A DNA stretch of 64,000 bases from Natronomonas gomsonensis (GTDB taxonomy: Archaea > Halobacteriota > Halobacteria > Halobacteriales > Haloarculaceae). Below, in pieces: positions 34,632 through 42,919 of this stretch (position 1 is its first letter; the number at the start of each line of letters is the position of its first letter). Below the pieces are notes generated by a model, which saw only the letters and a list, made by a program, of their open reading frames with translations, was not told where the DNA came from and did not search any database. The translations under genes and the position numbers were made by a program. The stretch lies in contig NZ_CP101323.1 of the NCBI RefSeq assembly GCF_024300825.1, forward strand, positions 2,046,001 through 2,110,000, in the 5' to 3' direction.

Positions 34632-35363
34632 TCAGGGCAGCGTCTTCCGGTCGAGTCGCTCGACGGTCCGGTCGGCGACCGTCCTGAGGTTCACCGCGTC
34701 TTCCCGATTATACGAGACGAGCGTCTCCAGCGAGCCGTCGACGCCGCGTTCGTGTTCCCGCCACAGCCGAACCGCGTCCTTTCCGGAGATGTCGGGGCGG
34801 TCCCGCTCGACGCCGACCTCTGGTTCGATGGCCTTCAGCCCGCCCGACAGCCCCACGCGCTTGCAGGGGTACATCAGGTCGAGATGTGGGATGTCGATAG
34901 AGAGGTCGAAGGACTCCTCGAGGAACGGCACGTCGAAGCGCGCGCCGTTGAACGTGACGAGCAGCGGCGAGTCGAGCAGCGCCTGAAGGTTCTCGCGAGT
35001 GAGGTCGTCGCCGGAGACGAGCGTCTCGGTGTCGCCGCCCTGATGGAAACTGACGCAGGTCACTTCGTTTTGGGAGTGGTCCAGTCCCGTCGTCTCGATG
35101 TCGAAGAAACACGCCTCATCGCGGAAGTTCTCGTACAGTCGCCACCGCTCGCTGGAGGGCAACTGACGGGCGAAAAAGTCCGAATCGCCCGAATCGAGGC
35201 GCGGGCGGGCGGTGTCGATGAACGATTCGATGCGGTCGGCAGTCGTCGACCCACACAGCGAGGGGTCGAACTCCGACCAGGTCCGGGCGCCGCGCTCCCA
35301 GAGGTTTCGCTCGGTCGTCTCTCCCACCCCGTCGACGGCGATGTATGTATTCTCCAGTCGCAC
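34632..35363 (-). CDS. RNase H-like 3'-5' exonuclease domain protein (YprB-like)
   Basis: This is a 243-residue protein whose central part is a DEDD-type RNase H-like nuclease: CFFDIETTGLD (D-x-E), TFNGARFDVPFLE, and the late acidic motif in SYNREDAVNL. The first 40 residues (DGVGETTERNLWERG) resemble a helix-hairpin-helix DNA-binding unit. This order is seen in YprB-type predicted exonucleases. The start is GTG at 35363; the frame stays open further upstream but there the sequence is Ser/Arg-rich shadow of the neighbouring gene. It probably acts in DNA or RNA processing; the substrate is unknown. Confidence 0.8.
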   Translation of the reverse strand: MRLENTYIAVDGVGETTERNLWERGARTWSEFDPSLCGSTTADRIESFIDTARPRLDSGDSDFFARQLPSSERWRLYENFRDEACFFDIETTGLDHSQNEVTCVSFHQGGDTETLVSGDDLTRENLQALLDSPLLVTFNGARFDVPFLEESFDLSIDIPHLDLMYPCKRVGLSGGLKAIEPEVGVERDRPDISGKDAVRLWREHERGVDGSLETLVSYNREDAVNLRTVADRTVERLDRKTLP

Positions 35364-35388
35364 GGCAGTCCCTCCGTCGTCAGGGTTC

Positions 35389-35970
35389 CTAAATCGCTCG
35401 CTCGTACTCCAACTCGCGGGCGACCGACTCGGCGACCGACTCGCCGCACTCTCTGGCGACGATGTGGAGTGCGAGGTCGAATCCCGAGGTGATGCCGCCG
35501 GCCGTGAGCACGTCGCCGTCGTCGACGACACGTTCCTCAACGACGTTCACACCCAACTCACGGAGGTCCGCAACTGCGGTGTGGTGAGTCGTCGCCGGGC
35601 GACCGTCAAGTAGGCCGGCCTTCGCGAGTAGCAACGCGCCGGTACAGACCGACGCGACGGTCATCCCCTCGGCGTGTAATCTGGCGAGGCTCTCGGGGAT
35701 TTCGCCGCGGTCGTACTCGACGCGGACACCCGGTCCGTCGTCGTTCCAGCCACCACCGGGGACGACGACGAGGTCGGCCACGGAATCTTCGAGCGTCCCG
35801 TGCGGCTCGATTCGCATGCCACTGCGGGCGACGACGCGGTCCGTCGGGGTCAGCGTCACCAACTCCGCCGACATATCACAGCCGTATCGCCCCGCCAACT
35901 GGAACACCTCGTAGGGACCGACCGCATCCAGTTCGTCGAATCCCTCGAAAACCAGAATTTTGACCGTCAT
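35389..35970 (-). CDS. DJ-1/PfpI-family protein
   Basis: This is a 193-residue flavodoxin-like DJ-1/PfpI protein. The nucleophile elbow is SVCTGALLLA with the conserved Cys, and the partner Glu is in GPYEVF near the N-terminus. The sequence is closest in pattern to the isonitrile-hydratase/AraC-type DJ-1 subgroup (VPGGGW, ATTHHT, TAGGITSGFDLALHIV). The ATG at 35970 was chosen over one 21 codons upstream, because TATA-like TTTATACGG (about 36022-36030) falls inside that longer frame and would serve a short leader. The substrate is unknown. Confidence 0.87.
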   Translation of the reverse strand: MTVKILVFEGFDELDAVGPYEVFQLAGRYGCDMSAELVTLTPTDRVVARSGMRIEPHGTLEDSVADLVVVPGGGWNDDGPGVRVEYDRGEIPESLARLHAEGMTVASVCTGALLLAKAGLLDGRPATTHHTAVADLRELGVNVVEERVVDDGDVLTAGGITSGFDLALHIVARECGESVAESVARELEYERAI

Positions 35971-36504
35971 ACGTCGGTTTCGCAGCGTGGAGGCATGAGC
36001 GTACGGGTGGGTCGTGAGTCCCGTATAAATCATATGCCACTATATCAAATCGTTCGGTAACGGTTGAGACAGCGTGGGGTTTAGAGCGTTTGGGACGTGT
36101 AGAACGGACGAAGACACCGGGTACTGCCGATTGTCGTCATAGCTGACATGACCTCCGTGCATCCTTCCAGCGCGTGGACTGAACGGTGTACGAACGAACT
36201 TCGGCTTCTCCGATGCGGTCGGCAGGAGGAATGCTTCGACAGCCGGTCGCTAGTCCAGCGCGGTGTAGACGAATTCCCTTCACGACTCGACGGCATCAGC
36301 GAAACGGTATCACCCGCCGCTTCGACGACCGCCATCGCGAGTGCTCAGAGAATGCCACGGAGTCACCGGGGAGAGTCCCGAATCCGTATTCCGCCAAGAG
36401 ACTGGCGAACGCGTTCGGGGACAGAACCACCGACTTCGTGACCTCGGTGGAGTGAACCAAGTGAGAATCAGAGTACTTCGAATAACCGAGACGAGATTAC
36501 CCGT
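35971..36504. other. Gene-poor gap (534 bases)
   Basis: No convincing gene was found. The first part holds the promoter of the DJ-1 gene (TTTATACGG on the minus strand near 36022-36030). Open frames of 70-100 codons exist on both strands between 36080 and 36455, but none has a recognisable domain, acidic haloarchaeal composition or a promoter. On the minus strand, two stretches in a single frame (LSPNAFASLLAEYGFG, then a stop, then ADRIGEAEVRSYTVQ) look more protein-like, so this may be a decayed gene. Confidence 0.5.
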
Positions 36505-36891
36505 TCAGTCCGCACCCGGTGGCGTGTTTTCGGCCGACCCCGACGGCGTGTTCAGATAGAGGTAGAGCAACACGAGTATCAGCACGACCTGAACCGCCTT
36601 GTCGACGTAATCGACCACTCCGTACTCCGACTTGACCACGAGCCAGAGGGGGATTTGGATAGCCGTGTATGGAATCCCGACGAGGTAGAGGAGTCGCCGT
36701 CGGTAATCGAGGAAGAACAACACGAGTACACCGGCGTAGCCAACACCTGCGAGTGCAACCGGGACTCGACCCTCGACGACGCCTGCATACACGTGGAGCA
36801 CACCAGTGATGACGGCCAATACGACCGCCAGCCACTGGAGTTGGGTAAGTGAATCTCTCTGACCTGTCGAGTTATTTTGCTTATTTTTCAC
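36505..36891 (-). CDS. Small four-helix membrane protein
   Basis: This is a 128-residue membrane protein. A Lys/Asn/Gln-rich N-terminus (MKNKQNN) is followed by about four hydrophobic helices (19-38, 43-60, 66-84, 92-112) and a short Pro/Ser/Gly tail. Charged loops contain DYRRRLLY, giving an inside-positive pattern. The low-GC start region and 287-base AT-rich gap upstream suggest an independent promoter. It resembles haloarchaeal conserved hypothetical membrane proteins; I do not recognise a function. Confidence 0.72.
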   Translation of the reverse strand: MKNKQNNSTGQRDSLTQLQWLAVVLAVITGVLHVYAGVVEGRVPVALAGVGYAGVLVLFFLDYRRRLLYLVGIPYTAIQIPLWLVVKSEYGVVDYVDKAVQVVLILVLLYLYLNTPSGSAENTPPGAD

Positions 36892-37178
36892 AATACTACC
36901 TACTGCTTAGGAGAGCATAAGTCATGTTATTACCCAACTCATTTCCACGTTGTGCAGCACTTGACAAGGTAGAGGATATTCTTTATTTGTGATTTCTATC
37001 GCTACAGTAGTTCGTAGAAAGTGATTTTATACACACATCTAATCCGTTCGGTTGTCGGCGGTACATCGGGGTCGAAGCAGCCCTCGGAAACAGATTTCTA
37101 TATCGCGATAATTGGTTTATTGTACTCGTCGGTCGCACGCGAGGCGCTTTTGGGTGTCCGGCCGCTACAGGAAGCGAG

Positions 37179-38084
37179 ATGGTCCAGAACGTCGCCGCGC
37201 AGATGGCCGAGTTGGAGCCCGAGGACTTCCACCTGCTGTCGGGGCTCGAACACGGGATGCGCTTTTCGCGGTGGGTCGCAGTCGAGAAGCTCCCCGAGTT
37301 CTCACGGCTCGACGAAGAGGAGGTCACCTACCGCGTCGACCGCTGTATGGACCGGGGGCTGGTCGAGCGGAAGACCATCCAGTACACCGGCTACCGACTC
37401 ACCTTCGAGGGGTACGACGCGCTGGCGTTGCGAACCTTCTCGGAGCGAGACACCATCGACGGCGTCGGCGCCCCCCTCGGCGTCGGCAAGGAAAGCGACG
37501 TCTACGAGGCACGGTCGTTCCAGCCGTTGGCGCTGAAGTACCACCGTGAAGGGTACACGAACTTCCGGGAAGTCCAGAAGGAACGGGAGTACACCGCCGA
37601 CAACGAACACCGCTCGTGGCTCTACACCGCGCGCAAGGCCGCAGAGCGTGAATACGAAGCCTTAGAGTCGCTGTATCCGGAGGTTCGCGTTCCTCGGCCG
37701 GTCGACCAGAACCGCCACGCTATCGTCATGGAGAAACTCGACGGCGTCGAACTCTCCCGTGCGAAACTCGACTCCGAGCAGGTCGTCGGGGTCGTCGATT
37801 TGATTTGCGAGGAGATGGCGGCGGCCTACGATGCCGGCTACGTCCACGCCGACATGAGCGAGTACAACGTTTTCGTCTCCAGCGAGGGCGTGACGATTTT
37901 CGATTGGCCGCAGGCGGTTCCGACGGAACACGAGAACAGCGAGGAACTACTGGAACGGGACGTGGAGAATCTGCTGGGGTATTTCGAACGAAAGTACCCC
38001 AACGAGACGCCCGATGTCGACCGGTCGTCGCTGACGGCGGCGCTCACCGAAGACACCTTCGAGACGGTGCGCAACTTCGCCTGA
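37179..38084 (+). CDS. rio2: RIO2-type serine/threonine protein kinase
   Basis: This is a 301-residue atypical kinase of the RIO2 family, involved in late small-subunit ribosome maturation in archaea and eukaryotes. An N-terminal winged-helix domain (about 10-90) is followed by the kinase domain: the RIO P-loop GVGKESDVYEA, the ATP-binding lysine in ALKYHREG, the catalytic loop HADMSEYNVF, and the metal-binding IFDWPQ. Length and order match archaeal Rio2. It is monocistronic. The upstream 287 bases (36892-37178) are AT-rich and hold no visible gene. Confidence 0.95.
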   Translation: MVQNVAAQMAELEPEDFHLLSGLEHGMRFSRWVAVEKLPEFSRLDEEEVTYRVDRCMDRGLVERKTIQYTGYRLTFEGYDALALRTFSERDTIDGVGAPLGVGKESDVYEARSFQPLALKYHREGYTNFREVQKEREYTADNEHRSWLYTARKAAEREYEALESLYPEVRVPRPVDQNRHAIVMEKLDGVELSRAKLDSEQVVGVVDLICEEMAAAYDAGYVHADMSEYNVFVSSEGVTIFDWPQAVPTEHENSEELLERDVENLLGYFERKYPNETPDVDRSSLTAALTEDTFETVRNFA

Positions 38085-38303
38085 AACGGGCGGTACGGGA
38101 CGTTTTAAGCGATTTCGTGTGTTCGGGTGAAACATCGCCACACCACCTCGATAAATCACTATTGGCGATACCAAATCGGGTGCGTGGGGCATACCGCAGC
38201 AGGGGGGGGCATCGAACGACCAGAGCAACGAACTGCATCGGGAGCGGACGGATAATCCCATATAACACAACAAAAATCCAGATTCTCGGCGTATTCCCGA
38301 CCG

Positions 38304-38319
38304 TTCGAAGCCCTTAAAC
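38304..38319 (+). promoter_or_regulatory. BRE/TATA-like promoter upstream of narK
   Basis: TTCGAAGCCCTTAAAC combines a BRE-like CGAAGC and a TATA-like CTTAAA. The first 14 bases are identical to the element upstream of rpl15e (39851-39864). Transcription would start about 25 bases downstream, near 38341, well before the transporter ATG at 38530. Confidence 0.55.
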
Positions 38320-38353
38320 ACAGGATATTCGATTCCAGATTGCCGTTCCGTCA

Positions 38354-38391
38354 ATCTCGAAAGCGAGATAACCCCGTGTTTGTCAACGGGT
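38354..38391 (+). ncRNA. Two adjacent stem-loops in the putative narK leader
   Basis: The first stem is a perfect 6-bp hairpin with a 4-base loop (38354-38369). The second, at 38371-38391, pairs ACCC-GT with AC-GGGT around one bulged C and an 8-base loop. They begin about 13 bases after the predicted transcription start. They could be a regulatory leader or the 5' end of a small RNA; no known family is recognised. Confidence 0.4.
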
Positions 38392-38517
38392 ATTGTTTAG
38401 GAAATTCGAATCATCCGACTTATCCGAATAGATGTTTCCAAGCATCCAAGAAAATGCAAAAGAGGTTGAGGATACTGTATGGTGGTGTGCGGACAGTGAC
38501 CGCCCAATCAGTCTTCC

Positions 38518-38522
38518 GGAGG
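38518..38522 (+). promoter_or_regulatory. Shine-Dalgarno site of narK
   Basis: GGAGG seven bases before the ATG at 38530 is a full match to the haloarchaeal anti-SD. Because most neighbouring genes look leaderless, its presence supports a leadered narK transcript and fixes the start. Confidence 0.7.
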
Positions 38523-38529
38523 TATCAGG

Positions 38530-39840
38530 ATGGGAGTGATACGGATGACGAAGTGGCGGACGCTCGTCCTCGCCACCGTCGGGTTCAACTTCTCGTTTCT
38601 CATCTGGTTCTCGTTTGCGCCGTTCACTGGGCCGATGGCCGAGGAGTTCGGACTGTCGCTGGCGGAAATCGGCATCCTCGCGAGCGCGGCCATCTGGCTG
38701 GCACCGTTCGGTCGCATCCTGACCGGCTGGCTCTCCGATAAGTTCGGCGCGCCTGCGGTGTTCGCCATCGTGTTGGGCTACGTCGGGGTGTTCTCTATCG
38801 CGAGTGCCTTCGCGGAGAGCTACGGCGTGTTCTTCGTCACGCGACTCATCGTCGCGACGGCAGGCATCACGTTCGTCATCGGCATCCAGCACGTCTCCGA
38901 GTGGTTCGAAGAGGGACAACTCGGTACCGCCGAAGGCATCTACGCCGGCATCGGCAACGCTGGTGCCGCCGGCGGCGCACTCGTTTTACCACGAATCTTC
39001 GGTACGGGCTGGAACGGTCCCATCTTCTCGACGAACTGGCGGGCCGCCTTCTTCTACACCGGCATCGTCTCGATTCTGTTGGGCGTGACCTACTACGCGC
39101 TCGGCGAGGCTGCAAAGAGCGACGAGAAACGGCAGGCGACGAAGGACGGCGCGACGCTGAAACAGTGGGTTCACACCGCGACCCGCTACGGGACCGTCGT
39201 GTTGGCGCTGGCGTACGTGATGAGCTTCGGCCTCGAACTGTCGATGAACGGGTGGCTCGCGACGTACTACCGCGAGGGGTTCAACACGAACAACCTCGTG
39301 TTGGCGAGTACGTTCGCGGCGACGTTCTCGGTTGCGGCGGGACTGCTTCGTCCCTTCGGCGGCTACATGAGCGACCGTCTGGCCCGCAACGAGACGAACA
39401 TCCTCCCGTTCTTCGAGGGACGCTACCGTGAGCAGTGGACGTTCCTCTCTCTGTGTTTCATCGTTGTGGCAATGTTCGGGATGACGCTCGCGGGCCTGAG
39501 CGGGCAGGTTCTCGTGGCCGTCGGTGCGGGCTTCGTCGTCGGGATGGCGTGTGCGTTCACCGAGGGTGCCATCTTCGCACAGGTGCCCGCAATGTTCCCG
39601 AACAGTTCCGGCGCCGTCGCGGGCGTCGTCGGCGGGGTCGGCACCGTCGGCGGTATCGTCTACCCGCTCGTCTACGCCGCGCCGCTGCTGCCGGACCTCC
39701 ACACCGGCTACTCGGTCGTCGCCGTCTCGATGGTCCCCATCGTGCTGTTGGCGGCGTGGGTGTTCCAACCCCACGTCGCCGAGGAAGCGACCACGAGTGG
39801 CATCGTCGACAGCGGCGGACCGGCACCGAGCGACGACTGA
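38530..39840 (+). CDS. narK: NarK-type nitrate/nitrite transporter (MFS, NNP family)
   Basis: This is a 436-residue major-facilitator protein with 12 predicted membrane helices. Two glycine-rich signature motifs of nitrate/nitrite porters are visible: [15 protein letters not shown] in the first half and [16 protein letters not shown] in the second. The MFS loop motif [15 protein letters not shown] follows helix 2. The likely role is nitrate uptake or nitrate/nitrite exchange. No nitrate reductase genes are in the window. The ATG at 38530 is preceded by a good Shine-Dalgarno site and a long structured upstream region. A later Met (MTKW) six codons in is a possible alternative. Confidence 0.88.
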   Translation: MGVIRMTKWRTLVLATVGFNFSFLIWFSFAPFTGPMAEEFGLSLAEIGILASAAIWLAPFGRILTGWLSDKFGAPAVFAIVLGYVGVFSIASAFAESYGVFFVTRLIVATAGITFVIGIQHVSEWFEEGQLGTAEGIYAGIGNAGAAGGALVLPRIFGTGWNGPIFSTNWRAAFFYTGIVSILLGVTYYALGEAAKSDEKRQATKDGATLKQWVHTATRYGTVVLALAYVMSFGLELSMNGWLATYYREGFNTNNLVLASTFAATFSVAAGLLRPFGGYMSDRLARNETNILPFFEGRYREQWTFLSLCFIVVAMFGMTLAGLSGQVLVAVGAGFVVGMACAFTEGAIFAQVPAMFPNSSGAVAGVVGGVGTVGGIVYPLVYAAPLLPDLHTGYSVVAVSMVPIVLLAAWVFQPHVAEEATTSGIVDSGGPAPSDD

Positions 39841-39850
39841 CGCGAGCGGT

Positions 39851-39866
39851 TTCGAAGCCCTTAACC
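39851..39866 (+). promoter_or_regulatory. BRE/TATA-like promoter of rpl15e
   Basis: TTCGAAGCCCTTAACC is a promoter-like block about 140 bases before the rpl15e ATG. Its first 14 bases match the element upstream of narK. Transcription would start near 39888, giving a leader of roughly 115 bases. Confidence 0.55.
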
Positions 39867-39917
39867 ACGGCCCTGTCGAATTTCCGCTAACTCGCTGGAC
39901 GACGGGCACCAGCGGGC

Positions 39918-39994
39918 ACCTGTCTACGCAGGTCGGGATGTGATTCCCCTCGCGGGTGGCCGCGATGGGAATTGAACCACGCAACGCCCGTGGT
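39918..39994 (+). ncRNA. Four-hairpin leader of rpl15e
   Basis: Four short hairpins follow each other: ACCTG/CAGGT (39918-39933), GGGA/TCCC (39935-39948), CGCG/CGCG (39951-39964) and ACCACG/CGTGGT (39976-39994). The last and strongest (6 bp, 7-base loop) ends inside the Shine-Dalgarno GGTGA (39992-39996), so it would hide three of its five bases. This is the layout expected of a translational autoregulatory leader for a ribosomal protein. No known RNA family is recognised. Confidence 0.5.
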
Positions 39995-39996
39995 GA
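39992..39996 (+). promoter_or_regulatory. Shine-Dalgarno site of rpl15e
   Basis: GGTGA, complementary to the haloarchaeal 16S 3' end, lies 6 bases before the ATG at 40003. Its first three bases are paired in the terminal leader hairpin. Confidence 0.6.
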
Positions 39997-40002
39997 ACAC
40001 AT

Positions 40003-40593
40003 ATGGCACGAAGCTTCTACTCCCACATTCGGGAGGCGTGGAAAACGCCGAAGGAAGGAAAGCTCGCGGAACTACAGTGGCAGCGCCAACAGGACTGGCG
40101 CGACCAGGGCGCAATCGAACGCGTCGAACGACCGACCCGCCTCGACCGAGCCCGCTCGCTCGGCTACAAGGCCAAACAGGGCGTCGTCGTCGCCCGGGTG
40201 TCGGTCCGGAAGGGCAGCGCCCGCAAACAGCGCTTCAAGGCCGGCCGTCGCTCGAAGCGACAGGGTGTCAACAAGATTACCCGCCGGAAGAACCTCCAGC
40301 GCATCGCCGAGGAGCGCTCGAGTCGTCGCTACCGCAACCTGCGCGTGCTGAACTCCTACTGGGTCGGGGAAGACGGCTCCCAGAAGTGGTTCGAAGTCAT
40401 CCTGCTTGACCCCGAACACGGCGCGATTCAGAACGACGACGACCTGAACTGGATTTGCGACGACAGCCACAAGGGCCGGGCCTACCGTGGCCGCACCTCC
40501 GCCGGCCAGCGCGGCCGCGGCCAGCAGAACCGCGGCACCGGCGCCGAGAAGGTCCGCCCGAGCATCCGCGCCAACGACAAGCGCGGCAAGTAA
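40003..40593 (+). CDS. rpl15e: 50S ribosomal protein L15e
   Basis: This is a 196-residue basic ribosomal protein of the L15e family, present in archaea and eukaryotes only and part of the large subunit. The N-terminus [13 protein letters not shown], the central [14 protein letters not shown] and [11 protein letters not shown], and the very basic C-terminus are characteristic. It stands alone rather than in an S10/spc-type operon, with its own promoter and a hairpin-rich leader. Length is normal. It is notably Arg/Lys-rich against an acidic proteome, as expected for an rRNA-binding protein. Confidence 0.97.
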   Translation: MARSFYSHIREAWKTPKEGKLAELQWQRQQDWRDQGAIERVERPTRLDRARSLGYKAKQGVVVARVSVRKGSARKQRFKAGRRSKRQGVNKITRRKNLQRIAEERSSRRYRNLRVLNSYWVGEDGSQKWFEVILLDPEHGAIQNDDDLNWICDDSHKGRAYRGRTSAGQRGRGQQNRGTGAEKVRPSIRANDKRGK

Positions 40594-40806
40594 CGACCCG
40601 GTTCCGTTCTTTCGAACGTACTCACCCATCGAGCGACGCCTTCGAGTACACTCTCTCCGCGCCGCTCGTCGATAGCCACCACACACGTCAACCCACAGTA
40701 CTCTTCGGAGGGCGAAACACTACTGGTGAGGTTTTATCATTCCAGCCGGCGGATGGCAATTCATGGCACGGGAGCAACTGACCGGCAGCACGGAGGTCGG
40801 AGAACA

Positions 40807-40989
40807 GTGAGCGGCGCGACGTTCGAACTGTACGAGGACGAGGCGAACCAGTACCGCTGGCGTCTCGTCCACGACAACGGGAACATCATCGCCGACTCCG
40901 GCGAGGGGTACGCCAGCCCACAGAAAGCCAAACAGGGCATCGAGAGCGTCAAGCAGAACGCACCGGATGCGGACATCGAGCGGAAGTGA
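40807..40989 (+). CDS. DUF1508/YegP-like protein
   Basis: This is a 60-residue protein consisting of one DUF1508 (YegP-like) unit. The pattern FELYEDEANQYRWRLVHDNG, then ADSGEGYASPQKAKQGIESVK, matches the family, whose members are small beta-alpha proteins often linked to stress but without a proven function. The GTG at 40807 was chosen because GGAGG and GGAG motifs lie just upstream; an in-frame ATG at 40753 would add 18 residues that do not resemble the family. Bacterial YegP usually has two units; only one is present here. Confidence 0.82.
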   Translation: MSGATFELYEDEANQYRWRLVHDNGNIIADSGEGYASPQKAKQGIESVKQNAPDADIERK

Positions 40990-41050
40990 ACCGATGAGCA
41001 ACGCACCCTCCGAAATCGACGGGACCGCCGAGAAGCCACAGTAAACCCGA

Positions 41051-42871
41051 ATGGTCAGCGTCGACACGCTCGTCGTCTTCGGGCTGATAGCGGTCGCACT
41101 CGCCTTCTTCGTCACCGAAACGCTCCCGACTGACATCACCGCCATTGGCGTCCTCGTCTCGCTGGTCGTCCTCGAACCGTACACCGGCGTCGACACGGCC
41201 GCCGCACTTCAGGGATTCGCCAGCCCCGCGACAATTACCATCGTCGCGATGTACGTCCTCAGCGCCGGCGTCGAAAAGACGGGACTGGTCGACCGCCTCG
41301 GCGTCGCGTTGGGACGGCTCACCCACGGCGACGAACGGCAGTTGCTCGGTGCGACCATCGGCACGACCGGCCTCACCGCCGGGTTCATCAACAACACGCC
41401 CGTCGTCGCGGTGTTCATCCCGATGGTGTCGGGACTGGCCGAGCGCGCGGGCGTCTCGCCGTCGAAATTGCTGTTGCCGCTGTCGTACGCCGCGATGTTG
41501 GGCGGGACGCTGACGCTCGTCGGAACCGCGACGAACCTGTTGGCCAGCGACGTGGCCCGACGACGCCTCGGCGAACCGCTTTCGATGTTCGAGTTCACGC
41601 CCGTCGGCATCATCGTCTTCCTCGTCGGTGCAGCGTATCTGCTGACGGTCGGCTATCGCCTGACGCCCGCACGGATACCCGTCAGCGGGGACCTCACGGA
41701 AACGTACGACCTCGAAGACCACCTCTCGCGGCTCCGGGTGCGGTCGGCGTCGCCGCTGGTCGGCCGACCGGTCACCGAGGCGTTCGCTAACGCCGAGTCC
41801 GACGTGACCGTCGTCCAGTTGATTCGGGACGGCGAAACTGCAGGCAACGACCGAACAATCGAAGCCGACGACGAACTCGTCGTCCGGGGGACGCTGCAGG
41901 CGACCAACGCCGTCGCCGAGCGTCTCGAACTCCGGCAACTCCACCGCGAGACAGTGACCGGCGCGGACCTCTCGGCGCCGACCGAAACGATTATCGCCGA
42001 ACTCGTCGTCCCCGCCGAGGCCCGCGCTCGGGGGAAATCCCTCGCGGAACTCCGGTTGGGCGAGCGCTACGCCGCGACGGTGCTGGCGGTCCGTCACGGA
42101 AGCGAGACGTTCCGGTCGGGACTCGACGACGTGACGCTGTCGGCCGGGGATACCCTCTTCGTCCGGACGACCGAGGCGGGACTGGAGCACCTCGAAGACG
42201 CCGAGGGACTGCTCGCGACCGATGTCGACGACGCCGAACCAGGGGCGAAGCCGCTGGAACTCCCGCCGCTGTCCCCGAAGACGCCCGTCGTCGTGGCGAC
42301 GCTGGCCGCCGTCGTCGCCGTCGCCGCGCTCGGCTACTACCCAATCGTCATCACGGCACTGGCGGGCATCGTCGCGTTGGTCGCGACGGGGTGTCTCCGG
42401 CCCTCGGAGGCCTACGACGCCGTCTCCTGGAACGTCGTGTTCCTGTTGGCGGGCGTCATCCCGCTGGGGGCGGCGCTGCGGAACACCGGTGGCGATGCAC
42501 TCGTCGCCAGCGCCATCGTCGAGAGCGCGACGCTACTGCCGCTTTTCGCCGTCGTGGTCGTCGTCTACCTGCTGACGGGGCTGTTGGCGAACCTCATCAC
42601 GCCGGTGGCGAGCATCGTCCTATTGTTGCCCGTCGCCGTCGACGCTGCCGCCCGCATCGGCGCGAGTCGCTACGCCTTCCTGCTTGCGACGATGTTCGCC
42701 GCCTCGACGGCCTTCATGACGCCCGTCGGCTACCAGACGAACCTGATGGTGTACGGGCCCGGCGGCTACCGCTTCACCGACTTCCTCCGGGTCGGCGCGC
42801 CGCTGCAGTTGTTGCTGTCGGTCGTCACCGCCGCGGCTATCGCGGTCGTCTTCGGCCTCCGGCCGGCCTGA
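41051..42871 (+). CDS. SLC13/CitT-type permease with two central RCK_C domains
   Basis: This is a 606-residue membrane transporter of the DASS/SLC13 (ion transporter superfamily) type. Two hydrophobic halves (about 1-205 and 415-606) carry the paired hairpin motifs with conserved NTP (FINNTPVVAVF) and the later TGLLANLITPVASIV. Between them are two RCK_C (TrkA-C) ligand-binding domains (about 215-300 and 310-395), which in related proteins bind small ligands and gate transport. Possible substrates are di/tricarboxylates, sulfate or other anions; the sequence does not decide. The ATG at 41051 starts right before the first helix. It is probably sodium-coupled. Confidence 0.88.
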   Translation: MVSVDTLVVFGLIAVALAFFVTETLPTDITAIGVLVSLVVLEPYTGVDTAAALQGFASPATITIVAMYVLSAGVEKTGLVDRLGVALGRLTHGDERQLLGATIGTTGLTAGFINNTPVVAVFIPMVSGLAERAGVSPSKLLLPLSYAAMLGGTLTLVGTATNLLASDVARRRLGEPLSMFEFTPVGIIVFLVGAAYLLTVGYRLTPARIPVSGDLTETYDLEDHLSRLRVRSASPLVGRPVTEAFANAESDVTVVQLIRDGETAGNDRTIEADDELVVRGTLQATNAVAERLELRQLHRETVTGADLSAPTETIIAELVVPAEARARGKSLAELRLGERYAATVLAVRHGSETFRSGLDDVTLSAGDTLFVRTTEAGLEHLEDAEGLLATDVDDAEPGAKPLELPPLSPKTPVVVATLAAVVAVAALGYYPIVITALAGIVALVATGCLRPSEAYDAVSWNVVFLLAGVIPLGAALRNTGGDALVASAIVESATLLPLFAVVVVVYLLTGLLANLITPVASIVLLLPVAVDAAARIGASRYAFLLATMFAASTAFMTPVGYQTNLMVYGPGGYRFTDFLRVGAPLQLLLSVVTAAAIAVVFGLRPA

Positions 42872-42919
42872 CGCGACCGGACCCGACGGTTCAAATCGGA
42901 TGCCGCGGCCACGACGCCC

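Larger units (their letters stand above)
38085..38529. other. Gene-poor gap holding the narK promoter and a structured leader
   Basis: This 445-base gap has no convincing coding frame. A strong promoter-like block TTCGAAGCCCTTAA lies at 38304-38317. Its transcript would begin near 38341 and immediately meet two stem-loops: ATCTCG-AAAG-CGAGAT at 38354-38369 and ACCCCGT...ACGGGT (one bulge) at 38371-38391. A Shine-Dalgarno GGAGG precedes the transporter start. The gap therefore looks like a roughly 190-base 5' leader, or a small RNA followed by the gene. Confidence 0.55.

Noticed and set aside
36148-36441. A 97-codon plus-strand frame in the gene-poor gap
   Set aside because: Composition is Arg/Ser-rich, there is no domain, no promoter or ribosome binding site, and two other frames are equally open.
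39957-39982. Minus-strand GGTTCAATTCCC resembling the T-arm and 3' end of a tRNA
   Set aside because: The T-stem does not pair properly, and no matching 5' acceptor, D-arm or anticodon arm lies in the expected place, which is inside rpl15e.
40994-41044. A 16-codon open frame between the YegP-like gene and the SLC13 permease
   Set aside because: It is too short to judge. It could be a leader peptide, but no attenuator-like structure was seen.
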